DNA of 64,000 nt. Source: Chitinophagales bacterium. Its GTDB lineage: Bacteria; Bacteroidota; Bacteroidia; Chitinophagales; Chitinophagaceae. Every line of letters starts with the position of its first letter. Positions within the stretch are counted from its first letter, which is position 1. The notes below the pieces were generated by a model. The model had not been told where the DNA came from, searched no databases, and was given only the letters and a program-made list of their open reading frames with translations. Position numbers and translations under genes: made by a program. The stretch is from assembly GCA_020636575.1 (NCBI GenBank), contig JACJXP010000003.1, positions 174,989 to 238,988 of the forward strand, written 5' to 3'. Shown in pieces: positions 53,201 to 61,097 of this stretch.

Positions 53201-55566
53201 CTGTATCTCGTCATGGCTGCTTTGTCCAGGATACTGCTCTTTGGAAAAAACAGGAACATACCGGCAAAAAGTATAACAGTGATTCCAACACCGGTCAACA
53301 CTCTCTTTCTTACTGGCAGTTTATGCAATAAACGAACAATCACAGCAGCCATAAAAACAGCGAATACCCCATACCCGATCGTAAAGAAAAAGTCAGGCAG
53401 CTCAAGTAAATAGTTAATGATATAAGGGCCAAAAGCAAGGTTGGTCACAAATAATGTCAGATAAATACCACCTGCATATAAAAACAACTTTGCATTTTTC
53501 TTACTACCGGAAGAAAGGCCACCTATTCCATAATTGATACACAAAAAAGCTTCATTAAAAAATAAAAAATTGAGAAAAATGATCGCAAAGCCAATATCAA
53601 TAAAAGCAAATACAGCCAGAAGGCTTAATGATAATAACACCTTGATCGGGTTACTGATAATCAGGTCCAGTCGTTTACCGGTGTTTAACTGCCACCAACT
53701 TTTTTCAGCAGCGTTCACAAGAGGAGAAAACCGGTAGGAAAGATATAAGAACAAAAAATATAAGAGGATCAGGATGATCGCCAGGTGCCGGCTGGCTGTA
53801 ATATCAAAATCTCTTAGCGCTGCATAGCCTCCAGCTAAGATCAATATAGCGAACCATACCAGGAGGAAATGAATTACAGAATTATTCTTTATTATTCTTT
53901 CAAATCCGGCAAAAAACTTTTGTGTTCCTTTTGAAATGCTACACCCTTTATATTGAAACCTGATTCCAGTAACTTTTATTAATGAAGCAGTATAACCTCC
54001 AATCTTTATCAAAATGGATTGTATTGCTGAATATCCTAATACAACAGCAAGCAGAACAGTAGCAATTATTATAATTCCAAAATTCCAAAAGCTGTTCAAC
54101 TGTTGAAGAGACGGAAGATCAAGATCTTCATAAGGAGGAAATGTTTTATAACGCCAGTATAAAAAGAACCGGGTCGTCAACAAAATGAGCAAAACACAAG
54201 ACATCAATTGCCACACCCATCCCTTTTTTCCTTGCTTTTGTACTGATCCTGCCAGGAACACTAAAAGGATGAAAAAAGCTAAAGAACCGAACATCAGTAT
54301 TTGCCATCGGGCTGAACTCAGGGTAAATCCGCCAAAATTCCAATCAAAAGTGTTTCTTATTGAAAAAAGCCAACTAAAGGCTTTTGATTCAGCAGACAGA
54401 TCAAAATGCTGATCGTTGATCTTTATCGGGGTTTGAAAATCCTGGAAGCGACGAATATTAATATCAGGTGTTTTGCCACCTTCCTTAATATTATAACTTA
54501 AAACCACCGGCGCAAACCTGTCATTTGCTTTGTTACCTGTACTATTAAAAAGAAAGCCTTCTTTAAAAACAGCAGGCATTTCTAACAGATCCTTGTTATC
54601 AGCAACTATAAACTTGTTCACAATTCTGCTATCAGAACTGTTTGTCTTTTCCCGGGTCAATGGATACGACAAAGGGTATTTATTGATTAATTGAAAAGAC
54701 TGATCTTGCTTTACAATCCTATATTGATTCTTGTTATTACTAACAAACCCTATCCCCCATGCCACCTGGCTTTTATCCTGTAACAAACTGCTAAACTGAA
54801 GTGATGCCGGAACTACTTGCTTATTATCATAATGAATATCTTTTGCAGCCCGGAATATTCTCCCGGAAATAAAATAGCAAAGATCCCCGGTTTGAGTTTT
54901 GGATATATTATTCCTTAGTATATAAACACTCTTTAAACCATTGCTAAGTTTTTCGTCTGAGTAAAAAGAAGAGTTAATAAACTCATTATTCTCTTTAAAA
55001 AGATTCCAGGCATTAATTCCCCATTTAATTTTCTTATGTACAGAAAAAGGTTTTTCATCAACCTGTATTATAAAATTTTCATCTGAATTTGTCTGAATAC
55101 TGATCCTAAGTGTATCTGTGTTTAGTTGTAAAGTATTACTTGCCGGAAAATTGACAGAAGCAATTTGATATCCATCTGAAGCTCGTAGGTAGAACGGTTC
55201 TTCAGAATATTCAGAAGATACCTTTAATCCATTATCAGACCGCTCAAAAACAAAACTGTTATATGGGTTAGAGCTAAAATTAGCAGTATCAGAATTACCA
55301 AGCTCTATACTCCCTTTAACCAAATAACCATCATGTTGAATAAAATGGTGATCAAGATTAGTATAGGTTTTTAATTTACCAGGGGGATGTATGTGTATGT
55401 ACAAAAAACCAAGACAACAAAAACCAATGATACCAAATACTAATAAAAATCCTTTGACGGGTCTACGGGTTTTGGCAAAACTCCGAAAATATGCAATGGC
55501 ATAAAAAGTGATCAGTACTATACAAACGAAGTAAAAAAAGCTAAGGCTTGTTAAAAACTGCAGCAT
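50284..55566 (-). CDS. Putative SEDS glycosyltransferase-class B PBP fusion protein
   Basis: 1760 residues. Two N-terminal helices (about 8-57) are followed by a soluble beta-rich extracytoplasmic part (60-420) with no known family. About ten more helices (425-985) then resemble SEDS proteins: a large loop ending in ATDLVASRFLIAEHG (Asp861 at the place of the catalytic Asp in RodA's HTDFIFAV) and DLPFGSILSKQS (943-954), like the LPFxSYGGS end of RodA/FtsW. The last 770 residues are a penicillin-binding transpeptidase: GSTLKP (nucleophile Ser1379, Lys1382), SDN (1439-1441), KTGT (1678-1681). All three transpeptidase motifs are intact. It should both polymerise and crosslink glycan. The transpeptidase part is sure, the SEDS part is by-eye similarity. 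It is last in the four-gene operon, 8 bases after its neighbour. Confidence 0.78.
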   Translation of the reverse strand: MLQFLTSLSFFYFVCIVLITFYAIAYFRSFAKTRRPVKGFLLVFGIIGFCCLGFLYIHIHPPGKLKTYTNLDHHFIQHDGYLVKGSIELGNSDTANFSSNPYNSFVFERSDNGLKVSSEYSEEPFYLRASDGYQIASVNFPASNTLQLNTDTLRISIQTNSDENFIIQVDEKPFSVHKKIKWGINAWNLFKENNEFINSSFYSDEKLSNGLKSVYILRNNISKTQTGDLCYFISGRIFRAAKDIHYDNKQVVPASLQFSSLLQDKSQVAWGIGFVSNNKNQYRIVKQDQSFQLINKYPLSYPLTREKTNSSDSRIVNKFIVADNKDLLEMPAVFKEGFLFNSTGNKANDRFAPVVLSYNIKEGGKTPDINIRRFQDFQTPIKINDQHFDLSAESKAFSWLFSIRNTFDWNFGGFTLSSARWQILMFGSLAFFILLVFLAGSVQKQGKKGWVWQLMSCVLLILLTTRFFLYWRYKTFPPYEDLDLPSLQQLNSFWNFGIIIIATVLLAVVLGYSAIQSILIKIGGYTASLIKVTGIRFQYKGCSISKGTQKFFAGFERIIKNNSVIHFLLVWFAILILAGGYAALRDFDITASRHLAIILILLYFLFLYLSYRFSPLVNAAEKSWWQLNTGKRLDLIISNPIKVLLSLSLLAVFAFIDIGFAIIFLNFLFFNEAFLCINYGIGGLSSGSKKNAKLFLYAGGIYLTLFVTNLAFGPYIINYLLELPDFFFTIGYGVFAVFMAAVIVRLLHKLPVRKRVLTGVGITVILFAGMFLFFPKSSILDKAAMTRYRVDVMIKPADKVIEKAYADGKNYTPVIRAAQNQWFINTFVFADNNPFVNKNGFHLLPQAPQNKGAKYNAQATDLVASRFLIAEHGKWSAVFFVLLLLLPVILLASYYKLYPDFTNRTSHHYPAITTGFSLLNYVVIMALLVILAATGRYIFFGQDLPFGSILSKQSILFPVAMILLALIIFKKTNPEQYPDRRKLIPGLSLFAGLIFLLFTIWPAYHKNREFTVSGIAANMDQHIEFYLQPVLDYLDTSASTRKLSMMQKDKLFSDSVRKMLRSGYLENGGEFFVNSIALYARSGFSAHMDDSRLLYLDIHSGKPRLAVNDNYFRIEPPPHLQQYWAGSVYGDSSVYNITAWDSKNSDFVKTRIDNYNDKPSMPVSNGIQFVFTKKNDVGLYEMPGLVNQSGKQLQFLSGSKRLRVEPNDTFLIQNPSDLVIKDDNGNETILTVQPDAFMKNLYVNGSRYFTYPMEERFTWARNFAVSVSSEYTAMGMPEKNAFVSLNVELMDSLNNRIGEMMLTDADYPALSEYAICITDGNGRVIALSDHINGINRPDPNDKADFNSIIRGENGYVQQSLLRKQIGNLNLLRMNPGPGSTLKPIIFSAIASQMNLDWDAFAAEGFSLKQKYFGGERVAEYDFEKNNGRIASVKDYLRLSDNYYHSNLLLLGSYSKQGLKGLLSDHFSSKAPNGQGDHWPYFQYKGTQYWLNGFKNWPGYEDGKANFGSDSSFVSIGLFENYRIYPYRIGKSFDAFSSRYDSSLFLNAFNKSGFIMPEFSLFDQKGASIDHRIPYDVFMSSFRGHVKGSSQVMIPPIKMAEAFGKLVSQNRNYSLTLNPYASGKPFNPFYTDNGVTYSSYLALMRESVFTGMKEALFRGTAGRLGAMLKNGSPYYYYAKTGTTGDDKLKEKSKLFVLIISEKDISDPDFNFRDNKFYTVYFTSQNGPPKQNEKFQAEIIRLIESSPVFKKYMAIDTERIGQ

Positions 55567-55574
55567 GTTTCTCC

Positions 55575-56561
55575 TTATTGAACATTTAGATTGGTTTCAT
55601 CAAAAACAGGGTAACTCAAATGCTGAATAGCCATTTTATCAAGTGCCATTCTTAATACCAGGGCCCGGCTACCCGCTTCTGTATTGAGTTTTCGGAGAGC
55701 CTGGATATCTACAGCATTTCCATTAGACAACCCCTTGATCCGGTCAGCGATCTTGCCTCCTATTGTAAGTTCATTCACCCGCAGATACAGGTATTCAATG
55801 TATAATAGTGATAAGGAAACAAGCAGATCAAGCATTTTATCAGCATCTTCCTTCCGCATTTTAGCAGGATTGTTTTTATTATGATCCGCAATGGCCAAAA
55901 TAGGTTTGACAAATCTTTCATACGCATAATGCGCCATCGCATTCTCCGTTTCCAGCACATTTACCATTGTGTGCTGATCATCGCTGGTATTATTATAGCC
56001 CGGGTAACACTTAACCTTATATACTTTCCATATTCCCTGTTTTAAGGAATCATACTCATGCTGTATACCATTATATTCTTTGATGACCCTGTTCAGCCCT
56101 TCGTTCTCTTTGGTGAGCTTTAGCAATTCTGCATTTAAGTCTTCTATTTTGTTCTCTATTGGCTGTAAACCATTTTTTCTTTTCCCGTTTAGCATATCAT
56201 TGCCCGATCTTTCCTTATTCATTCCCCTTTTCTCTGAAAGATGGATCAACTTTGCCGGTCTTCGCCTTTGCAAATAGAGTCCCAAAAGCACTGTGATCAG
56301 TAAAAGAATGATCACTGCAATACCAGCATATATGTATGTAAAATCATTCTTAAGCTCAACGGGTTGAATGACCGGTACCTGTTGAGGCGTATATAATTTT
56401 ACAAGAGAATCCAGCTCAGTTTTCAGCAATACCGGATCCCTGTTCATCAATTCCTCTTTAGTGAGGCTATCAGCAATGCGTATTGGCTTCTTTTCCACAA
56501 CCTGGCAAAAAACCATACCCGGAAAAACCAAGAGCAATAACCATATTTTAAATCGTTTCAT
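55575..56561 (-). CDS. Membrane protein with signal peptide, one helix and cytoplasmic coiled coil
   Basis: 328 residues. Signal peptide (MKRFKIWLLLLVFPGMVFCQ), about 45 periplasmic residues, one membrane helix (about 72-94), then a basic stretch (LQRRRPAKLIHLSEK). A coiled coil (about 130-170, IEDLNAELLKLTKENEGLNRV) and a helical C-terminal domain follow. No family is recognised. The layout of periplasmic tip, single helix and cytoplasmic coiled coil recalls cell-division or elongation linkers such as MreC or FtsL in general form only. It lies between the ATPase and the SEDS-PBP gene (11- and 8-base gaps), so it could connect them physically. Confidence 0.65.
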   Translation of the reverse strand: MKRFKIWLLLLVFPGMVFCQVVEKKPIRIADSLTKEELMNRDPVLLKTELDSLVKLYTPQQVPVIQPVELKNDFTYIYAGIAVIILLLITVLLGLYLQRRRPAKLIHLSEKRGMNKERSGNDMLNGKRKNGLQPIENKIEDLNAELLKLTKENEGLNRVIKEYNGIQHEYDSLKQGIWKVYKVKCYPGYNNTSDDQHTMVNVLETENAMAHYAYERFVKPILAIADHNKNNPAKMRKEDADKMLDLLVSLSLLYIEYLYLRVNELTIGGKIADRIKGLSNGNAVDIQALRKLNTEAGSRALVLRMALDKMAIQHLSYPVFDETNLNVQ

Positions 56562-56572
56562 TTTATTTCTTT

Positions 56573-59011
56573 TTAAAACTGGAAAAAGGCAAGTACACCT
56601 CTTCTTTTTTTCTTTTCAGTCTGATTGTGTAAATCATGCTCCCTGACCAAACCGGGATGCACATCATTTAGCGACGCCAGGTCGTTCGTATATCCCGGGA
56701 ACATAGAAATAGCCCTCATATCCTGTACTGAAGAAAAACTTTCTGCGACAGCAGACAAAATACTGTAGAGGGATCTCACTTCCTTCACCCTTTGGTTTTC
56801 CATCAGGCGTAGAAAAATATTATCACGGGTAAAATAAATGTCAACGGTCTTGTTCTTAAATGGCTTTAATGCCAGGTGATTTCTTTTAACAACAGATGAA
56901 TTATATAAGATATCATTTCCCGGTTCAATTTTGATACCCCTGTACAGGTACATATTATTATTCAACACATCCTTATTACGGGATAACCCCTCCTTCCTGT
57001 CAACAGGAATACCTGTAAAATCTGTGATCTTGTACGCACCGCTAAAAGCGCCATGAATAGCAACATTCTTATTGTTGATAGCCCTTCCCTGCGGAACTGT
57101 ATTGATCTTTACTCCGGGACCAAGCATTTTTTTCAGCTCCTTTTCTAAAGCCACCTGCAGCTCTTCAAAATAAAAAGCCCTGCCGCTAAGCATTACCGTT
57201 TTAATTCTTTTTTGAATATCCCTGGTGATCACATCACGGATACTGCCACTTATACTTTTTACAATGCATTGTGTTGCTTTTTGAATAAGCCCTGTAACCT
57301 CATCATCCCATCGAACACTCCGGTTCTCAAGGATCTCACAGGCATAGCGCAGCAAAGTAGATTGATCTTTGTGCAGGTTACTGATATTTCTTTCCGTATT
57401 TTCTGATCTTTCAGACAAACGGGCAAATTCAGTTATTCCGATAGGCTGCAGTTGTTTGTACTTTCTTTTTTGTACCTCCATTAACTGGATAAAATCCAAT
57501 ACTTCTGCAGTCAGGTTTTGATCCCTGATCTGTTTATTGATAAAATCTTTAACTGAAATATTATTATTTCCGGTAACCGCTTTCAATGCTATGGTCAGAA
57601 AGTCTTCCGTAAAACCATATAATAATACATTACCTGCACCGGCAAACCCTGTTCTGAAAAAGCTTGAGTAATTCTCATTATCATCGGCTATCAGCATCGA
57701 AATATCGGTTGTTCCTTTACCACAATCAATCACCAAAGCCATTTCACCGTTCGATAACTGAACATTTGTAGTATGTGTTTGCTGATAACCCATAAAGGCA
57801 GCATCACTTTCTGAAATTGTCTCAAACTCAATATGCAGATCACTAGCCTGGATTCCTAATGATTGTAATAACTTACCTGTTTGCCCACAGAGCTCATTCA
57901 GCAATTCAAACACATCATGCTGGGTATAAATATTAGGGACCAGGAGTGTAACAATGATACCTCCTTTTTGAAACGAAGGTTTTGTATTGATCATTAAACG
58001 TAATAACCTGAGCAGTACTGCGCTGATCAGTTCCTTTTTATGCATGCGGATACTATAATCCTCCGTACTATCATCCACAATAAGTTGCAGGCTCTTTTCT
58101 ATTCCCAGTTTTAAATTCGGGATGATCTCATAATTTTCCCTGAAGGAGAACTGGGTAGCTGCTACCTCTTGCCGGGTAATAAAAAGCCTGATCTCATCAT
58201 CTTCCGGTTTACCAGAAAAATTAAAGGGAAATGTTGCTCTTTCCTGCTTGCTCATTTTCTTCTTCACCGCATAAAAAGTCCGGTAAAGCATTTGCTGTCC
58301 TTCTTCATTATTCAGAAAATCGTCTCTCCGCCAACCGGGTACATTGTCATTCATATTTAACCGGCTGATCACATTTTCCAGGATATCATAATGCATTACG
58401 GCAGACTGGGGACCACAATTTTTGTAACCGATCTGGCTGGCTTCGCTACCAAAGTCGATCACTACCCGTTGACAACTCACAGATCTTTCAATAGAAAACA
58501 AGAAAATTCCTGAATATTTCTCACTCTCAGTTTGCTCCAAAGTGATCGTTAAAGGAAAAGTATATGACTCTACCTGGTACTTATAAACACCCAACAATAT
58601 TCTTTTTGACTCTGCAGAATAATCCAGTTTTATTCCTGTAACAGGGTCAAAGAACGGTTCAACATGAAACTCATCGCTTTTCCGGATCAGCAATTCAAAT
58701 CCATTTTCTTTTTTTTGCATGGTGATCCTGCACTCATGGAGGGGAATATCCTGCATTTCTGAGGGAGCAATTTGTACAAGGGTTATTTTCTCAGGATCCT
58801 CAATGGTAAGTAATGGATTCAGTACTCTGTCTTCTGAAGGGATCACAAAATTGAAGTCCTCTTGCCCACTAGCAGGATCGTTTTCGTCTGCAATACCGGG
58901 CAAATACTTATTGGTATCACTAAGGGTTGATCTTCGCTTTGTTTTGTCCTCCAGTCTTGTAACAAAATAACGGTCGCTTCTTATTAATACAGGCAGATAG
59001 TATAGATTCAT
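56573..59011 (-). CDS. Hsp70/actin-superfamily ATPase with N-terminal domain
   Basis: 812 residues, no membrane segment. Residues 1-180 are an unknown domain. The actin/Hsp70 nucleotide fold begins with phosphate loop 1 RVVIDFGSEASQIGY (Asp186), has phosphate loop 2 ALVIDCGKGTTDISML (Asp429) and the adenosine motif VMLSGRAF (Ser609-Gly-Arg, in place of the usual Gly-Gly). A long helical insert lies between the two loops, as in large Hsp70-like proteins; the SGR variant recalls the SrfB-type group from memory only. It has no substrate-binding Hsp70 tail that I recognise. In this operon it could work as a filament or switch that steers the fused synthase. ATPase fold: sure; role: inference. Confidence 0.75.
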   Translation of the reverse strand: MNLYYLPVLIRSDRYFVTRLEDKTKRRSTLSDTNKYLPGIADENDPASGQEDFNFVIPSEDRVLNPLLTIEDPEKITLVQIAPSEMQDIPLHECRITMQKKENGFELLIRKSDEFHVEPFFDPVTGIKLDYSAESKRILLGVYKYQVESYTFPLTITLEQTESEKYSGIFLFSIERSVSCQRVVIDFGSEASQIGYKNCGPQSAVMHYDILENVISRLNMNDNVPGWRRDDFLNNEEGQQMLYRTFYAVKKKMSKQERATFPFNFSGKPEDDEIRLFITRQEVAATQFSFRENYEIIPNLKLGIEKSLQLIVDDSTEDYSIRMHKKELISAVLLRLLRLMINTKPSFQKGGIIVTLLVPNIYTQHDVFELLNELCGQTGKLLQSLGIQASDLHIEFETISESDAAFMGYQQTHTTNVQLSNGEMALVIDCGKGTTDISMLIADDNENYSSFFRTGFAGAGNVLLYGFTEDFLTIALKAVTGNNNISVKDFINKQIRDQNLTAEVLDFIQLMEVQKRKYKQLQPIGITEFARLSERSENTERNISNLHKDQSTLLRYACEILENRSVRWDDEVTGLIQKATQCIVKSISGSIRDVITRDIQKRIKTVMLSGRAFYFEELQVALEKELKKMLGPGVKINTVPQGRAINNKNVAIHGAFSGAYKITDFTGIPVDRKEGLSRNKDVLNNNMYLYRGIKIEPGNDILYNSSVVKRNHLALKPFKNKTVDIYFTRDNIFLRLMENQRVKEVRSLYSILSAVAESFSSVQDMRAISMFPGYTNDLASLNDVHPGLVREHDLHNQTEKKKRRGVLAFFQF

Positions 59012-59023
59012 AAAGTATTTATT

Positions 59024-59863
59024 TTATTCCCGGCAGAACCAGCGGTCATTATAATTCCCCGAACGGTTCTCTACTCCGGCATCATAACAAAAATTGAATG
59101 CTTCGGCTTTAATAGAAACAAATGAAATGGAAAGGCTATCACCACGATATGATCCAGGTAATTTCCTGCTTATAGCCCCATTAAATGTTACGTCAGAAAA
59201 ATGCAGCGTATCCAAACTGCTTATCTCGTTTTTTTTCCAGGTTATCAATTGTACAACAGCTTGATCAAGGGGGTATCCGGTCGTATTATCAATAGTGATG
59301 ACAGGTGCCGTATACCTGTTACCGGCCTTATTCTTTTCAACAGAAACACTTGCCTTCAGTAAGATCCGGTCGGGCCATGTATTCCGAAGCCGCAGGTTGT
59401 TACGGGTATTCTTTCCAATTTTTTCATTCCGTGTTATTTCAATATCCTGTATCAGCGAATCCACATCCATTACCGGAACATTATCCGGCCTTACGGCGTT
59501 TATCGTCAACGATTCTGTTTTTTCCCATTTAGCTTTAGTGAAATTAAACACCAGTAAAATGCTGCTTGCAGCAAGCAGATAAATAGCAACCCTTCTGAAC
59601 CATTTCTTCTTTGGAGCCGGTTTAACAATAATGGCAGTGTCCGGTACAAATCCCTTCGAGCCGTTTTGCGGTGTAGGTTTTTCTATTTTAAATAAAGGAA
59701 ATTGCCGGATAAACTTCTCATAGCTAAGCCATTCACTGCTATTGAATAGCCAGATAGAAACAGCTGCTTTATCAGGGGTTGTAGCCAGTAATTTTCTCAA
59801 TTCGTTAGCCGAGTGTAATTCCTGAACAGCATTTACCCCATCAGTAAATAAAAATTTCTCCAT
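59024..59863 (-). CDS. Single-pass membrane protein, first gene of the SEDS-PBP operon
   Basis: 279 residues. A cytoplasmic N-terminal domain of about 60 residues (FLFTDGVNAVQELHSANELR ... SIWLFNSSEWLSYEKFIRQF) has a GYF_2/DUF4339-like look, with spaced Trp residues. A proline-rich linker and a basic KKKWFRR come next, then one membrane helix (about 93-109) and a periplasmic beta-rich domain of about 165 residues. The GYF_2 guess is weak. It is followed by the ATPase after 12 bases. It probably anchors the complex at the membrane and senses something in the periplasm; there is no direct evidence. Confidence 0.6.
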   Translation of the reverse strand: MEKFLFTDGVNAVQELHSANELRKLLATTPDKAAVSIWLFNSSEWLSYEKFIRQFPLFKIEKPTPQNGSKGFVPDTAIIVKPAPKKKWFRRVAIYLLAASSILLVFNFTKAKWEKTESLTINAVRPDNVPVMDVDSLIQDIEITRNEKIGKNTRNNLRLRNTWPDRILLKASVSVEKNKAGNRYTAPVITIDNTTGYPLDQAVVQLITWKKNEISSLDTLHFSDVTFNGAISRKLPGSYRGDSLSISFVSIKAEAFNFCYDAGVENRSGNYNDRWFCRE

Positions 59864-60031
59864 GACAAAAAGGAAAGAATGAAATAATTATTAAAAATTA
59901 GGATCCCATCTTAAACCAACCGGGATGATAATTTTTAATGATTATACTATGTGACAAATTCAAAAAATAAAAACTAACACATGAAATAAAAGTAGAGATG
60001 GGCTTAGAGGCGATGTATTTGATGTATGAAC

Positions 60032-60039
60032 CAAATATA
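60032..60039 (-). promoter_or_regulatory. -7 element for the SEDS-PBP operon
   Basis: TATATTTG on the minus strand, a perfect TAnnTTTG. The nearest TTTG upstream is 28 bases away, too far for the consensus, so this is a half match. It lies about 168 bases before the first ATG of the operon at 59863. Confidence 0.35.
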
Positions 60040-60222
60040 GAACCCTGATCGCATCTTGCTAACAGTGCAAACCGGTTACAACATTTTTTTATGAATCGGA
60101 GCAACCTGGATCTGCATTTTATTATTTCTTAAACAAAAATTTAGGAGGTCATTTATACTAAAACAGGAAAACAGAATTCAGATAGATGCCCATACAACTG
60201 CCTGGCAAGAATCGCTTTAAAA

Positions 60223-60238
60223 TGTGATAATGATCACT
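60223..60238. promoter_or_regulatory. CRP/FNR-like palindrome before the lipoprotein gene
   Basis: TGTGATAATGATCACT: TGTGA-N6-TCACT, with GTGAT-AATG-ATCAC as a perfect inverted repeat (60224-60237). It has the form of sites bound by CRP/FNR regulators. It lies about 84 bases before ATG 60321 and on the upstream side of the divergent minus operon. Binding is not shown. Confidence 0.35.
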
Positions 60239-60320
60239 GAGTAGTATCACGGTTTTTTTTGATGGCAGTCATTGGGTACGGCATTCCAGAACATTAAATT
60301 ACCGGTCTAAATCATTTACC

Positions 60321-60980
60321 ATGAAAAGAATTACAGGATTAGCATTGCTGTTCCTTTTACTGGTATCCGGGTGCGGACCTTCATCAAGGATCACCAGTTC
60401 ATGGAAAGCAGATAATGCACAGACAAACAATATCAGGAAAGTTGTTGTTCTTGGATTGATAAGGGATCATGATCGTTCCCTGAGAGAAAAAATGGAACAA
60501 CACCTGGTGGGAGATCTCAGGTCAATGGGATATGACGCAGTTTGCTCCTGCGAAGAGTACAATCCAAAAACATTCGAGAATATGAATGAGGAGCAGGCTA
60601 TCAATAAGCTGCGTAATTCCGGAATTGATGCTGTATTAACTATTGTATTGCTTGATAAAAGCAGGGAAAGGTTTTATGTGCCCGGACGGGTGTATTATTC
60701 ACCTTATGTCATCTACCAGAACCGTTTCTGGAGATATTCCCGGATCATGTACGACCGTATCTATACAGAAGGTTATTATACCACCAATACAAATTATTTC
60801 TGGGAATCAAATTTGTATAACCTGGCAACAAACCAGCTTGTTTATTCAGCCCAAAGTGAATCATTTGACCCGGGTTCATCAGAACAACTGGGCAATGAAT
60901 ATGGTGCCATGATCATAAAAGATATGGTTAATAAAAATGTGCTGACCAATTTAAAAGAACCGGTTTTAAAGGCCATGTAA
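60321..60980 (+). CDS. Lipoprotein of unknown function, DUF4136-like
   Basis: 219 residues. Lipoprotein signal peptide with lipobox LVSGC (Cys18). The mature part opens GPSSRITSSWKADNAQTNNIRKVVVLGLI and contains LRNSGIDAVLTIVLLDKSRERFYVPG, the style of DUF4136 and similar outer-membrane lipoproteins. A Tyr/Arg-rich middle (RVYYSPYVIYQNRFWRYSRIMYDRIY) is notable. The function is unknown. It may be controlled by the CRP/FNR-like site upstream. Confidence 0.75.
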   Translation: MKRITGLALLFLLLVSGCGPSSRITSSWKADNAQTNNIRKVVVLGLIRDHDRSLREKMEQHLVGDLRSMGYDAVCSCEEYNPKTFENMNEEQAINKLRNSGIDAVLTIVLLDKSRERFYVPGRVYYSPYVIYQNRFWRYSRIMYDRIYTEGYYTTNTNYFWESNLYNLATNQLVYSAQSESFDPGSSEQLGNEYGAMIIKDMVNKNVLTNLKEPVLKAM

Positions 60981-61085
60981 CCTGGAAAAAAGGAATTGGC
61001 TGCGTTTAATTTCAGGCTGTCTGAATATAATAGATGCTTAAGCTATGCCTGGCATATAGAGAGGTATGCATTCGGGTTCAGTCCT

Positions 61086-61093
61086 TACCTTTG
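61086..61093 (+). promoter_or_regulatory. -7 element TACCTTTG four bases before the aminotransferase start
   Basis: TACCTTTG, AAGC, ATG 61098. The distance is the same as before the ABC-F and E1 genes, which suggests a leaderless transcript. No convincing -33 box. Confidence 0.45.
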
Positions 61094-61097
61094 AAGC

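Larger units (their letters stand above)
59864..60320. other. Divergent intergenic region between the SEDS-PBP operon and a lipoprotein gene
   Basis: 457 bases. It holds a minus-strand -7 box (60032-60039), a CRP/FNR-like palindrome (60223-60238) and no believable ORF. The minus operon would have a leader of about 160 bases. Confidence 0.5.

Noticed and set aside
56573..59011. Firm call of the ATPase as SrfB virulence factor
   Set aside because: Only the SGR-type motif and size suggest it; no srfA or srfC neighbours and the partner genes are cell-wall synthases.
59898..60104. 68-codon open frame on the minus strand in the long intergenic region
   Set aside because: The translation has no family look, no start signals and mixed Cys/Ile composition typical of chance frames; it also covers the candidate promoter.
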